A model generated the notes under the pieces. The model made no database searches and was not told where the DNA came from. It worked only from the letters and a program-made list of their open reading frames with translations. This document shows, one piece after another, positions 32,759 to 41,933 of a DNA stretch of 64,000 nucleotides. The position numbers and the translations under genes are program-made. Source of the DNA: SHZI01 sp031409515 (GTDB taxonomy: Bacteria > Pseudomonadota > Gammaproteobacteria > Steroidobacterales > GCA-2729495); assembly GCA_031409515.1 (NCBI GenBank), contig JANNXJ010000053.1:62001-126000 (forward strand). Direction: 5' to 3'. Position 1 is the first letter of the stretch. Each line of letters opens with the position of its first letter.

Positions 32759-34594
32759 TCAGGTGGCGGTCGCCGGCTCCTCAAGGGACGGCGACTCTTC
32801 AGTGCTGGTCTCCACGAACTGCAGCGCTGCGAGGCGCGCGTAGAGCGGCTCCCGGCGCACCAGTTCGTCGTGGGTACCCACATCCACGATCTGGCCCTGA
32901 TTGATCACGACGATGCGATCCGCTTTGAGCACCGTCGCGAGCCGGTGCGCGATGATGATCGTCGTCCGATTGCGCATGAGGTGTTCCAGCGCGGCCTGCA
33001 GCAGGCGCTCGTTCTCCGCGTCGAGGGAACTGGTGGCTTCATCCAGCAGCAGGATCGGCGGGTCCTTGAGAATGGCCCGGGCGATGGCGAGGCGCTGGCG
33101 CTGGCCGCCGGAGAGCCGCGTGCCCCGCTCACCGAGGAACGTGGCGTACCCTTGCGGCAGCTCCTGGATGAACTCGTCGGCCACGGCCAGCTTCGCCGCC
33201 GCGTGGATTTCCGCGTCGGTGGCCTCGGGCTTGCCAAACCGGATGTTGCCCAGCGCGGTGTCGCCGAAGATCACCGTCTCCTGGGGCACCACGGCGATCC
33301 GGGAGCGCACGGCCTGGGGATCGGCCTTTGCGATGTCCACGCCATCGATCAGGATCCGGCCCTGCTGGGGGTCATAGAAGCGCAGGAGCAGCTGGAAGGT
33401 GGTGCTCTTGCCCGCGCCGGAGGGCCCCACGAAGGCGACCCGCTCGCCGGGGCGGATATCGAGGGTGAAGCCTGCCAGAGCCCGCTGGCCCGGCCGCGAA
33501 GGGTAGTTGAAGCTCACATTCTCGAAGCGGATCCGCCCCTGGCCCGGGCTCGGCAGCGCCATGGGGTCAGCCGGCGCCTTGACGTTGGGTTCGGTATTGA
33601 GCAGCTCGATGAGCCGCTCGGTAGCGCCGGAAGCCCGCTGAATCTCGCCCCACATCTCGGTCAGCGTCCCGGCGGAGGTCGCGGCAAACAGCGCGTAGAG
33701 CACGAACTGGCCGAGCTCCCCGTAGGTGATCTCGCCGGCGAGCACGCTGCGGGCGCCCATCCAGACCACGAAGGTGATGCCGCCAAACACACAGCAGAAA
33801 GTGATGAAGCTCATGATCGAACGCACCCGGGTGCGGGCGATGGCGGTATCGAAGCTGGTCTCCACCACGTCCCGATAGCGATCCGCGAGGACGCCCTCCG
33901 CCGTGAAGGCCTGGACGATCTGCACGGCGTTCAGGGATTCGCTGGCCATGGCACTGGTGTCGGCGAGCCGGTCCTGGGAAGCCCGGGAGAGCGTGCGTAC
34001 CTTCTTGCCAATCGTCACCAGCGGCAGGATCACCGCGGGAATCAGCAGCACGATGAGACCCATGAGCTTGAGGTTGGTGATGGCCAGCATCACGAGCGCG
34101 CCCGGCAGCTGGATCATCGACCGCAGCACCATCGAGAGGCTGGTGCCGGTGATGGACTGCACCAGCGTGGTGTCCGCCGTGAGGCGGGAGAGAATCTCGC
34201 CGGTGCGGGTGACCTCGAAAAACATCGCGTCCATGCGGATCACGTGCCGGTAGACGCCATCCCGCACGTCCGCCACCACCCGCTCCCCGACCCAGCTCAC
34301 CAGGTAGAGGCGCAACGAGGCCATGGCGCAGAACAACACGATGAGCACGGCGAAGCCGATGAAATACAGGTTGACCGTCCCGGACTGCTTCGTCGCGAGC
34401 CCCTGGTCAATAACGTAGCGCGCGGCGACCGGCAGCGAGAGCATCAGGGCAGACGCGGCCAGCAACGAGGCCAGGGCCAGGGCCAGCATGCCCCGGTAGG
34501 GCTTCAGGAATGGCAATAGTGCGACGAGGGAGCGCGGCGTCTTGCCCTTCGGGCGGTTCTTGGGGTCTTGTTCGAAATCAGCCACAGGTTTCAT
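32759..34594 (-). CDS. ABC exporter, fused permease and ATPase (MsbA-like), 611 aa
   Basis: N-terminal six-helix exporter domain (from ALLPFLKPYRGMLALALASL), C-terminal ATPase with Walker A FVGPSGAGKSTTFQ, signature RLSGGQRQRLAIARAIL and Walker B PPILLLDEATSSLD. The ATG starting MKPVADFEQDPKNRPKG is chosen; an upstream extension has no support. It works as a homodimer exporting lipid or a hydrophobic compound. Members with an ABCB-like sequence such as this are common in gammaproteobacteria beside or apart from true msbA; no lpxK neighbour is present. Confidence 0.92.
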   Translation of the reverse strand: MKPVADFEQDPKNRPKGKTPRSLVALLPFLKPYRGMLALALASLLAASALMLSLPVAARYVIDQGLATKQSGTVNLYFIGFAVLIVLFCAMASLRLYLVSWVGERVVADVRDGVYRHVIRMDAMFFEVTRTGEILSRLTADTTLVQSITGTSLSMVLRSMIQLPGALVMLAITNLKLMGLIVLLIPAVILPLVTIGKKVRTLSRASQDRLADTSAMASESLNAVQIVQAFTAEGVLADRYRDVVETSFDTAIARTRVRSIMSFITFCCVFGGITFVVWMGARSVLAGEITYGELGQFVLYALFAATSAGTLTEMWGEIQRASGATERLIELLNTEPNVKAPADPMALPSPGQGRIRFENVSFNYPSRPGQRALAGFTLDIRPGERVAFVGPSGAGKSTTFQLLLRFYDPQQGRILIDGVDIAKADPQAVRSRIAVVPQETVIFGDTALGNIRFGKPEATDAEIHAAAKLAVADEFIQELPQGYATFLGERGTRLSGGQRQRLAIARAILKDPPILLLDEATSSLDAENERLLQAALEHLMRNRTTIIIAHRLATVLKADRIVVINQGQIVDVGTHDELVRREPLYARLAALQFVETSTEESPSLEEPATAT

Positions 34595-34746
34595 TATAAG
34601 GGTCCGCAGCGCGGACAGGGCGGCTGCCACGAATCCACACCGGCCATTTCTGGCGAATCCTCCATTACGCAGGGGTAGCCAACGCAGCAAAAACTCCCCA
34701 GTCCTTGACAACTACACGCCTTAACCAAGACAGGCAGGAAACAGTC

Positions 34747-35484
34747 ATGAGCCCACCGCCAGCAGCCCCCCAGGCCAACCCGGCCAGCACCATCTCCCTC
34801 GTCGGCCCCCGTGGCCGCCCTGCGGCCGACGCCGGCCTCCACCCGGAAGCGCTTGCCGTGCGGGATGCCCTGCTGGCCCGCGGGCTGGAAACCCCGATGG
34901 TCGAGAACGGCCTCAGCCCCGAAGAGAAGCGCCAGCGGATCCAGGCGCACTTCACCGGGATCATGCAGGTCCTGGGCCTCGATCTGCAGGACGACAGCCT
35001 GATGGACACCCCCCGGCGGATTGCCAAGATGTACGTCAACGAGATCTTCGGCGGGCTGGATTACCGGGCCTTTCCGAAGCTGACCGTCGTGGCGAACAAG
35101 ATGCAGTGCGACGAGATGATCCGGGTGCGCAAGATCAGCATGTCGTCCACCTGCGAGCATCACTTCATCGCCATCGACGGCACCGCCACGGTGGCCTACA
35201 TCCCGAAGACCAAGGTCATCGGCCTGTCCAAGATCAACCGCCTCGTCGCGTTCTTCGCCCAGCGGCCCCAGATCCAGGAGCGCCTGACCGAGCAGGTCCT
35301 GCTGTCCCTGCAGACACTGCTGGAAACCGAGGACGTCGCCGTGAGCATGACGGCGACCCATTTCTGCGTGAAGGCCCGGGGCGTGCGGGATGCCAACAGC
35401 GAAACGACCACCACGGCGCTGGGTGGTGCCTTCAAGACCAGGCCCGAAACGCGGAAGGAATTCCTCATGGGGCTGGAGGGTTAG
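34747..35484 (+). CDS. folE: GTP cyclohydrolase I FolE, 245 aa
   Basis: First enzyme of tetrahydrofolate synthesis (GTP to dihydroneopterin triphosphate). Seen: RIAKMYVNEIFGGLDY, SSTCEHHFIAIDG with the zinc-binding Cys and His, KVIGLSKINRLVAFFAQRPQ, and THFCVKARGVRD carrying the third zinc ligand. The N-terminus is about 25 residues longer than the E. coli enzyme, Pro/Ala-rich. AGGAAAC precedes the ATG. Confidence 0.96.
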   Translation: MSPPPAAPQANPASTISLVGPRGRPAADAGLHPEALAVRDALLARGLETPMVENGLSPEEKRQRIQAHFTGIMQVLGLDLQDDSLMDTPRRIAKMYVNEIFGGLDYRAFPKLTVVANKMQCDEMIRVRKISMSSTCEHHFIAIDGTATVAYIPKTKVIGLSKINRLVAFFAQRPQIQERLTEQVLLSLQTLLETEDVAVSMTATHFCVKARGVRDANSETTTTALGGAFKTRPETRKEFLMGLEG

Positions 35485-35500
35485 GCGCCATACTTCCGGC

Positions 35501-36526
35501 TTGAGCACACCGCCCCGCCTTGCCCTCACTCTGCTGCTGTTCGCGGTCAGCCTGGGCGGGTGCGCCCCGTACCGGTCAGTTCGCGACGCCCCACCGGCCA
35601 CGCCGCTCTTGACGGCCACCGAGTTCGAGACTGCTGACGGCCTGCGGCTGCCCGTCCTGCGCTGGCTGCCCGCAGGGCCTCCCCGGGGGATCATCGTCGC
35701 CCTCCACGGCTTCAACGACTACAGCAACGCATTCGCCGCCCGATCCGGCGCGGCCGGGACCGGGTCCTACCTCGCTGCCCAGGGCTACGCGGTCCTCGCC
35801 TACGATCAGCGGGGCTTCGGTCGGGCGCCGGACCCCGGCCGCTGGGCCGGCAGCGACGCCCTGGTGGAGGATCTGGATGGGGTCGTGGCAGGGGTGAGTG
35901 CGGAATTCCCCGGCCTGCCCGTTTATGGCCTCGGCGAAAGCATGGGGGGCTCCGTACTGCTGGCCGCCGTGAGCCGTCCCTCGCCGCCACCCTTCGCTGG
36001 AATCGTGCTGCTCGCGCCCGGCGTGTGGGGCCGTTCCACCATGCCAGCGGCCTATAGAGCGGCTCTGTGGCTCGGGCTTAATCTCACACCCCAACTCACG
36101 ATCTCTTCCCGCAGTATGGGCAGGAAGGCGACGGACAATCCCGTGGTGCTGGAGGCCAACGAGCGTGACCCCCTGTTCATCAAGGAGACGCGCCTCGACG
36201 CCGTCTCCGGCCTTGTCGATCTCATGGATGAGGCCCTGGCAGCGGCGCCCCGGGTTGCAGGTCCGGTGCTCTTTCTCTACGGTGAGCACGACGAGATCGT
36301 GCCCAAAGAGCCCACTATTGAAGCCATGACCGCCTTCAGCGCCGACAACCCGGCCGCCCGACTGGGCTTTTACCCCGACGGCTGGCATCTGCTCCTGCGG
36401 GACCTGCAGGCCGAGACTGCCCTCCGGGACGTCGTTGCGTTTCTGCAGGATCCGGGAGCAAACCTGCCCTCCGGGGCGGACCAGGAGGCCCTGCTGCGGC
36501 TGACGGCAGCGGCTTCCTCTGAATAG
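35501..36526 (+). CDS. Alpha/beta hydrolase lipoprotein (monoacylglycerol lipase type), 341 aa
   Basis: Serine hydrolase with lipoprotein signal LALTLLLFAVSLGGC. Catalytic features: oxyanion region ALHGFNDYSNAF, nucleophile elbow YGLGESMGG, acid in LYGEHDEIVP and His in DGWHLL. The arrangement matches Hydrolase_4 (monoglyceride lipase-like) enzymes. The TTG start is the only one giving a clean signal peptide after the folE stop, 16 bases upstream, but lacks a good ribosome site. It probably hydrolyses lipid esters at the outer membrane or in the periplasm. Confidence 0.85.
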   Translation: MSTPPRLALTLLLFAVSLGGCAPYRSVRDAPPATPLLTATEFETADGLRLPVLRWLPAGPPRGIIVALHGFNDYSNAFAARSGAAGTGSYLAAQGYAVLAYDQRGFGRAPDPGRWAGSDALVEDLDGVVAGVSAEFPGLPVYGLGESMGGSVLLAAVSRPSPPPFAGIVLLAPGVWGRSTMPAAYRAALWLGLNLTPQLTISSRSMGRKATDNPVVLEANERDPLFIKETRLDAVSGLVDLMDEALAAAPRVAGPVLFLYGEHDEIVPKEPTIEAMTAFSADNPAARLGFYPDGWHLLLRDLQAETALRDVVAFLQDPGANLPSGADQEALLRLTAAASSE

Positions 36527-36552
36527 AACCAAGCCACGCGAGCACCCATCCC

Positions 36553-37659
36553 ATGTACATGAACTTCTGGTATCCCGTCTGCCTGAGCGCCGATCTCACG
36601 GCGGCGGCCCCCACCCGCGCCCGGATTCTCGGACTGTCCTTCGTGGCCTTCCGCGCCGCCGGAGGGGAGGCCCATGTGCTCGCCGACACCTGCGTGCACC
36701 GGGGTGGTGCGCTGGGCCGCGGTAAAATCGTCAATGGCCACCTGGCCTGCCCGTATCACGGCTGGCAGTTCGACGGGGCCGGTCGCTGCGTGCACATCCC
36801 GTCCCTCGGCGCGGAAGGCCCCATCCCGGCCCGGGCCAAGGTGGACAGCTACCCGGTGCTCGAGCGCTACGGCATCGTCTTCGCCTTCCTCGGCGACCTC
36901 CCCGAGGCAGAGCGCGCGCCGCTCTACACCGTGCCGGAATACGACCAGCCGGACTGGCGGCCCGGCCTGGTGGTGTTCGAGGTCGACACTTACTTCGAGC
37001 GCTCCATCGAGAACGGTCTTGACCCCGTGCACAACGAGTTTGTGCACGACCTGCAGGGCAACATCCAGTTTCGCCCGGATCGCATGAGCGTGACCACCGA
37101 CGAGTGGAGCAGCACGGTCTTCGTCAAGATGGATCCGCCGAAGAAGGGCACGACACAACTCGAAGCCCTGCGCAATGACGACAATCCGGAGCACTTCAGC
37201 GCAAGTTCCGGCCACTACGGCGCAAACGCGCTCATCACCAGGATCAGCCTGTCGAAGGCCAATGTTTTCGTGCAGTACTTCTTCGAGCAGCCCATGGACG
37301 ACAGCCACACGCGGATCTTCTTTCTCAATATGCGCAACTGCATGCTGGAAGAGAAGAACGACGCGCGAATGCTCCAGATCAACATGGCCGTGGCCGAGGA
37401 GGACATCCGGGTCATCACCCGGCTGAACCCCGTGCGCACCCCCGAAGCCTCCCGCTCCGAACTCCTGATGGTGGGTGATGAAGGCATCGGCCTGTACCGC
37501 AAGCACCTGAAAGAGTGGGAGCAGCGGGGCTGGCGCCTGGATCTGGCGGCGCTCCGGGAGAAGGCCGGCGACGTGGCCTACGCCATTCCCTCCCCGGCGC
37601 GGCGGCAGTCCAGGAACTGGGTGCTGGATGCGGTGCCGGTGGTGACGGGCAGCCTTTAG
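36553..37659 (+). CDS. Rieske non-haem iron oxygenase alpha subunit, 368 aa
   Basis: Close relative of the proteins at 17.5 and 42.3 kb (MYMNFWYPVCLSADLT start). Rieske ligands in ADTCVHRGGALGRG and ACPYHGWQFDG; mononuclear iron site GLDPVHNEFVHD. As with the relatives, no reductase is adjacent. It lies 26 bases after the lipase-like gene. Comparison with the other two shows a different loop after the iron site (LQGNIQFRPDRMSV), so substrate range may differ. Confidence 0.9.
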   Translation: MYMNFWYPVCLSADLTAAAPTRARILGLSFVAFRAAGGEAHVLADTCVHRGGALGRGKIVNGHLACPYHGWQFDGAGRCVHIPSLGAEGPIPARAKVDSYPVLERYGIVFAFLGDLPEAERAPLYTVPEYDQPDWRPGLVVFEVDTYFERSIENGLDPVHNEFVHDLQGNIQFRPDRMSVTTDEWSSTVFVKMDPPKKGTTQLEALRNDDNPEHFSASSGHYGANALITRISLSKANVFVQYFFEQPMDDSHTRIFFLNMRNCMLEEKNDARMLQINMAVAEEDIRVITRLNPVRTPEASRSELLMVGDEGIGLYRKHLKEWEQRGWRLDLAALREKAGDVAYAIPSPARRQSRNWVLDAVPVVTGSL

Positions 37660-37695
37660 TCGCTGGAAGTCAGCGCCGGGACAGAATCCGGGACG

Positions 37696-37731
37696 AAAAA
37701 AAGCCGAGGCCGGAAATCCCGGCCTCGGCTT
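37696..37731 (-). terminator. Rho-independent terminator for the leftward periplasmic protein gene
   Basis: Perfect 13-bp stem AAGCCGAGGCCGG / CCGGCCTCGGCTT with a five-base loop, followed on the minus strand by seven T residues. It lies 24 bases past the stop of the 196-aa gene. With only two T residues on the plus side it may also stop transcription from the Rieske gene, more weakly. Confidence 0.9.
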
Positions 37732-37754
37732 TCCTGATCACGCTAGGGTCGCGC

Positions 37755-38345
37755 TTACTTCTTCGGGGGCGCCATCACTTCGAGGGTGGTCGCGGTCTTC
37801 AGGGTGACGATCACATTGTCGCCCTTCTTGACCGCGTCGAACTTCTTGGCGGCAGGCCCGACCTCGATGGTGCGGGAGTTGCCCTCGGGGCCCACGAGAG
37901 TGACCGTCCGCTTGGCGTAGTCAATGGCCGTCACGGCACCCGTGAGCACCGTCGTATCGACCATCACGCCCATGGGCTTGGAACCCGCCGGGGCGCTCAC
38001 GACGGCCGTACCACCGGTCAGGTTCGGGGCTGCCTGGCCGGCAGGCACGACTTCGATGGTCACGGTGTCCTGCTCGCTGGCCACGAGCAAGTCGCCCACC
38101 TTGATCTGGGCGAAGTTCTTCACGGCGGGTCCAGCCTGCACATCAACGAGAGTGCCATCGGCCAGCTTCAGCGTTACCCAGCGATCCTTGGCGTCGATCT
38201 TGGTCACCGTCGCCGTGCGGGTGGTGCTGGCGGACATGGAGCCACCGGGCTTGCTGTGGGCGGCGGCCATTACCGGGGAGGCACCCAGCATCAGGAGCGC
38301 GGCGGCACTGCCTGCAGCCAGGAATGAGACGAGATTCTTCTTCAT
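37755..38345 (-). CDS. Exported protein with two tandem beta-barrel-like repeats, 196 aa
   Basis: Signal peptide (MKKNLVSFLAAGSAAALLML, cleavage near VMAAA). The mature part has an internal duplication: TATVTKIDAKDRWVTLKLAD with VQAGPAVKNFAQIKVGDLLV, and GAVTAIDYAKRTVTLVGPEG with IEVGPAAKKFDAVKKGDNVI. Each repeat looks like a small OB-type barrel. Periplasmic, probably monomeric; no active-site residues. It has its own terminator and an intergenic gap upstream, so it is a single-gene unit. Confidence 0.8.
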   Translation of the reverse strand: MKKNLVSFLAAGSAAALLMLGASPVMAAAHSKPGGSMSASTTRTATVTKIDAKDRWVTLKLADGTLVDVQAGPAVKNFAQIKVGDLLVASEQDTVTIEVVPAGQAAPNLTGGTAVVSAPAGSKPMGVMVDTTVLTGAVTAIDYAKRTVTLVGPEGNSRTIEVGPAAKKFDAVKKGDNVIVTLKTATTLEVMAPPKK

Positions 38346-38388
38346 GGTGATTGAACCTACTATAGAGGGTTGAGAAGCGCGGCGGAGT

Positions 38389-40305
38389 CTACGGCAACGC
38401 CTGGCGGCGGCGCCACCCTGTCAGGATCAGGGGCAGGATCAGCGGCAGGGCCAGCAGAAACAGGAAAGACGCTACCGGATACTTGATGGCATAGACCAGG
38501 GGCGTCAGCGCTGCCCGGGTGAGCGCCCGCAGGCTCTCGTGCCCGCGGATACTGTCCGCCAGCGGCGGCGACACCCGGTAGTACCAGGCCACGAAGGCCC
38601 GGCCACCCGCTGTGGTCAGCAGGACGCGATCCCGGAACTGCCGCAGCACCAGCACCTCGGGATCGAGAAACGAGCCGTAGGCCGCGGTGGCGATGAAGCA
38701 GTCGGTGCAGCTGTTGGTGCCGTAGCCGTCGCAGTCGTCGTCGCCAAAGTCGTTGCCACCACTGCCGGTGTTGTTGCTCGACTCCGGGTCCGGCTCCGTA
38801 CCGGCCAGGCTGACCTGATAACTGACCGTTGTGGATTTGTCGTCAGCCACGACGAAGTCGGCGATGGTCACGTTGATGGTCTGGCCAGACGGGATGTCCG
38901 CGAGGAGAAACTGCTGGCCAGCCGTTGGCAACAGCTGGGTGACTGGCGCGCCGCTGCAACTGGAGGGCGGGCTGTTCGAGGCTGGCGCAAAACTGCCGAC
39001 GGTCAGCTGCGCTCCGGTGGCGGCGCTGGGCCCGTTGTTCCTCACCTGAATCACGGACCTGATCTCGAGGCAGCCTGGAAACGTGGACGGGGCCTGGCCC
39101 AGGTCGGTGGCGCTGGTGGTCTGCTGGCCGATCTGCAGATCGGCGCAGCCGGGCGCCCCGACTGCCAGTGCGACGCTGTTGTTGCTGGGGGTCTGGTCAA
39201 TAGCGCCGCCCGCAGCGGCGACCGTGGCGGTGTTGACGATGCAGCCAGTCGCGGCCGGGGCCGCCTGGGCCAGCACCTGCAGTGTCGTCTGCCCCCCGGT
39301 GGCCAGCGTGCCCGCGTCCCACAGGCCCGTCAGGGCCGTGTAGCTCCCCTGCCCTGGCGCCGCGCTCACGAAGTTCAGGCCCGCGGGCAACAGGTCGGTA
39401 ACGGTGGCCGCCGCCGCATCCGGGCCGTTGTTCCGCAGAGTCACGGTGAAGGTTGTGAGGTCTGAGCCACTGGCGCCGGGCTGCACGGTGGCGGGAACGG
39501 CCGTCTTGCTGACCTGGAAATCCGCGTTGTCCACGCCGGGGGTGCCGGACACGTTGATCTCTACCGTGGCCGCGCCGACCGTGCCCGAAGACCCCACCTC
39601 CAGCGTGAAGGAGTCACTGACCAGACCCGTGGCCGTCGGTGCAAAGCGCACGGCGAGCGTGCAGCCCGTGTTGGGTGACAGGGTCACGCCATCACAGGTC
39701 GTGGGCGTGGGCAGGCTGAAAGGCGCCGCCAACCCCGCATTGGCCCCCCCCGTGAGGCGCACGACCAGGTTCGACTGGGTCGACTGGTTGTTGTTGGTGA
39801 TCGTTACCGTGGCGGTTCCGGTGTTGCCGACCTGGACCGTGTTGGCAAAGGGCAGGGACCGGTCATTGACCGGAGCGATGGAGTCGGTGACGCACACGGA
39901 ACAGGCCACGGCGGTGCCGGAGACGGTGACCACCGCCGGCGTGCCGCCAAGACTGAGCGTCAGACTCTCACTCAGCGCGCCGCTCGCCACCGGCAGGTAG
40001 GTAATGGTGAGGGTGCAGGCGGCGGCGGGTTGCAGCGTGCGGGTGCAGGCGACCGGGTCGGCAATACTGAAAGGTGCCTTCAGGCCATCGGTGATCCCGA
40101 TAGCGACGGCGCTGAGTGTGCTGTTGGTGACCGTGACCGTCGCGGTCCGGGGCACATTCGCCGGGACGCTGCCAAAGGGCAGGTCCTTGTCGCTGGACGA
40201 GCCGAGGGAGTCGGTCACGACGACCAGCGCCGCGGCCGGGTGGATCGCACCCAGCGCCAGCAGTCCCAGGCAGGCGAGCAGAGTGCGGTGGCTGGCAATG
40301 AGCAT
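38389..40305 (-). CDS. Surface protein with DUF11/choice-of-anchor repeats and CFI-box C-terminus, 638 aa
   Basis: Signal peptide (LLACLGLLALGAIHPAAA), two ASPM/SPD-2-Hydin-like beta domains (each with a DxxLPF...TATVTxTN pattern and a Cys pair), then DUF11-like domains (FTVTLRNNGPDAAAATVTDL, then IQVRNNGPSAATGAQLTV), an acidic Asp/Gly/Cys linker, and the C-terminal CFI box CFIATAAYGSFLDPEVLVLR followed by a hydrophobic helix and basic RRRQALP tail. CFI-box tails mark exported proteins that are processed or anchored. GGAGG lies eight bases before the ATG. Probably an extracellular adhesion or scaffold protein. Confidence 0.84.
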   Translation of the reverse strand: MLIASHRTLLACLGLLALGAIHPAAALVVVTDSLGSSSDKDLPFGSVPANVPRTATVTVTNSTLSAVAIGITDGLKAPFSIADPVACTRTLQPAAACTLTITYLPVASGALSESLTLSLGGTPAVVTVSGTAVACSVCVTDSIAPVNDRSLPFANTVQVGNTGTATVTITNNNQSTQSNLVVRLTGGANAGLAAPFSLPTPTTCDGVTLSPNTGCTLAVRFAPTATGLVSDSFTLEVGSSGTVGAATVEINVSGTPGVDNADFQVSKTAVPATVQPGASGSDLTTFTVTLRNNGPDAAAATVTDLLPAGLNFVSAAPGQGSYTALTGLWDAGTLATGGQTTLQVLAQAAPAATGCIVNTATVAAAGGAIDQTPSNNSVALAVGAPGCADLQIGQQTTSATDLGQAPSTFPGCLEIRSVIQVRNNGPSAATGAQLTVGSFAPASNSPPSSCSGAPVTQLLPTAGQQFLLADIPSGQTINVTIADFVVADDKSTTVSYQVSLAGTEPDPESSNNTGSGGNDFGDDDCDGYGTNSCTDCFIATAAYGSFLDPEVLVLRQFRDRVLLTTAGGRAFVAWYYRVSPPLADSIRGHESLRALTRAALTPLVYAIKYPVASFLFLLALPLILPLILTGWRRRQALP

Positions 40306-40365
40306 GGGGAAGTCCTCCAAAGGGTGGCCCATACTATCCTGCAGACAGCCATCAGGGATCTCCCA

Positions 40366-40764
40366 TTGAGTAACCGCACCGCCAACGAATCAGCACCCGG
40401 GGCCGAGGTCCCGCCCGCCTTCGACCGGACCCGCTTCACCTGTCCCAGCTGCCACGAGGTGGCTGACCAAGTATGGCTGAACGTCTACGCCCAGCCGGTG
40501 AGCAATCCCGCCGGGCTGCCGCTACGGATTGCCGGCGCGGGCCTCGAGCAACTGAAGGCCAACCCCCAGTTCCCCCCCGCCATCCGGGACCAGAAGGTCG
40601 CCTACTGGAACCGGGTGAACGGCGGCGACGTGTTCCTGGACCGCTGGGCCCCCGTGCAGACGGAACTGTTCGTGGCGGGGATGGAGCTCAGCGTGTGCCT
40701 CGGCTGCCGGGCCACGGCTGTGTGGCTGGGGGGTCGGCTGGCGCATCCCCAGGCTCCCGTCTGA
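40366..40764 (+). CDS. Small CxxC-pair (zinc-ribbon-like) protein, 132 aa
   Basis: Cytoplasmic protein of unknown function with two Cys pairs, FTCPSCHEVADQVW and VCLGCRATAVWLGG, likely one zinc site, separated by a region with many aromatic residues (VAYWNRVNGGDVFLDRW). The TTG start is preceded by AGGGA at eight bases. It overlaps nothing and lies 60 bases downstream of the divergent CFI-box gene. Similar domains are annotated only as hypothetical in my recollection. Confidence 0.62.
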   Translation: MSNRTANESAPGAEVPPAFDRTRFTCPSCHEVADQVWLNVYAQPVSNPAGLPLRIAGAGLEQLKANPQFPPAIRDQKVAYWNRVNGGDVFLDRWAPVQTELFVAGMELSVCLGCRATAVWLGGRLAHPQAPV

Positions 40765-40781
40765 ACTGCCATAGCACTCCG

Positions 40782-41900
40782 ATGCGTCTGCCCTGCTGGC
40801 TGTTGCTTGGCGCCTCACTGCTGGCGGGCACCGCAGCTGTCGCCGGCGCCACGGCGCCCGCGACGCCCGCGGCTTACGACGAACAGCTGTGCGAACTGGC
40901 CCAGCGCATGCTGGTGAACGCCGAGGTTGCGGACCCGGCGCCCTTTCAGCTCAGCGTGCTCCGGGGTGTGAGCAACGGCTTTCACACGATCCAGATGGAC
41001 GTGGACGCGGCCACACGCACCGTGGTCATCGCCACGACTTCCGGCAGCGTGCAAGTGGACGGCCAGGCACTCACCACCCACGTCGCCTGCAAGCTGGTGG
41101 ACCGGAACCGGGTGAACGACGTGCTGGGCCTCAAGCTCGCGGGACCGGAGCGCGGCTGCCGGGACGTGAACGAACACACCTACCGCCTGGCCCTGGAGAG
41201 CCTGACCCCGGACGAGCGGCAGCGCTACAGCACCACGGGCCGGCCCCTGCGCTTTGGCGCCGACTACTACACCAGCACGGGGGCCGAGTGGCTGCCCGTG
41301 GCCGTGGAGAAGTACATCACCGCAACCGACGGCCCGGGCGCGGAGCCGGGTTATCTGGAGATTCGCTCGCCGGCGGTGGTGGTGCCCTGGAGCCCGACCG
41401 AACGGCAGTTCTTCATGGGCACGCACCACTGCAAACTGATCACCCTGGCAGCGATGCAGCACTGGATGCGGGTGGGTGCCCTGACGCGGGATGCCGAGCT
41501 GTTCCCGAGCGGCGTGCCGGTGTGCGACGCGCCCTCTTCCATGACCTCCAAAGCCGGCAGCTGCATCTTTTACTTCGCACCGGCCAACGCCCGGTACTGC
41601 CAGGACTACAGCGGACCGGAGTGGACGCTGGACTCGGCACGCCTGGAATGCGGCAAGCGCCACGCCTCCCCGGAGGCACTGAAGGCCGTGGCGAACCGCT
41701 ACGCCGGCGCAGGCGGGCTGTTCAGCGACGCCAGTTGCCGGGAGCGGGAAGAACAGTTGCCCCTCGCCGGCACCTGCGTCTTTCACTGCAAGCAGCCCGA
41801 CGAAGCGCTGTGGCATCCACTAAAGACGGCGGAAGGCGACGCCAACAGCGGGGCGGCGGGCGCGATGATGAGCAAGGCGTGTGATTTGTTTGTGCCCTAG
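40782..41900 (+). CDS. Exported Cys-rich hypothetical protein, 372 aa
   Basis: Signal peptide (LPCWLLLGASLLAGTAAVAG) and a mature part with 12 or more Cys, several close together near the C-terminus (CREREEQLPLAGTCVFHC), pointing to disulfide-bonded periplasmic or extracellular structure. A FMGTHHCKLITL segment has a His-His-Cys group. I do not recognise the family. It lies 17 bases after the CxxC protein gene and likely shares its transcript. Confidence 0.66.
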   Translation: MRLPCWLLLGASLLAGTAAVAGATAPATPAAYDEQLCELAQRMLVNAEVADPAPFQLSVLRGVSNGFHTIQMDVDAATRTVVIATTSGSVQVDGQALTTHVACKLVDRNRVNDVLGLKLAGPERGCRDVNEHTYRLALESLTPDERQRYSTTGRPLRFGADYYTSTGAEWLPVAVEKYITATDGPGAEPGYLEIRSPAVVVPWSPTERQFFMGTHHCKLITLAAMQHWMRVGALTRDAELFPSGVPVCDAPSSMTSKAGSCIFYFAPANARYCQDYSGPEWTLDSARLECGKRHASPEALKAVANRYAGAGGLFSDASCREREEQLPLAGTCVFHCKQPDEALWHPLKTAEGDANSGAAGAMMSKACDLFVP

Positions 41901-41933
41901 GGCACGGGCTCCGACCTTCAGGTCAGCCTTTAG

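Noticed and set aside
34705..34732. Sigma-70 promoter before folE
   Set aside because: TTGACA at 34705 is perfect, but no acceptable -10 hexamer occurs at 16-18 bases spacing.
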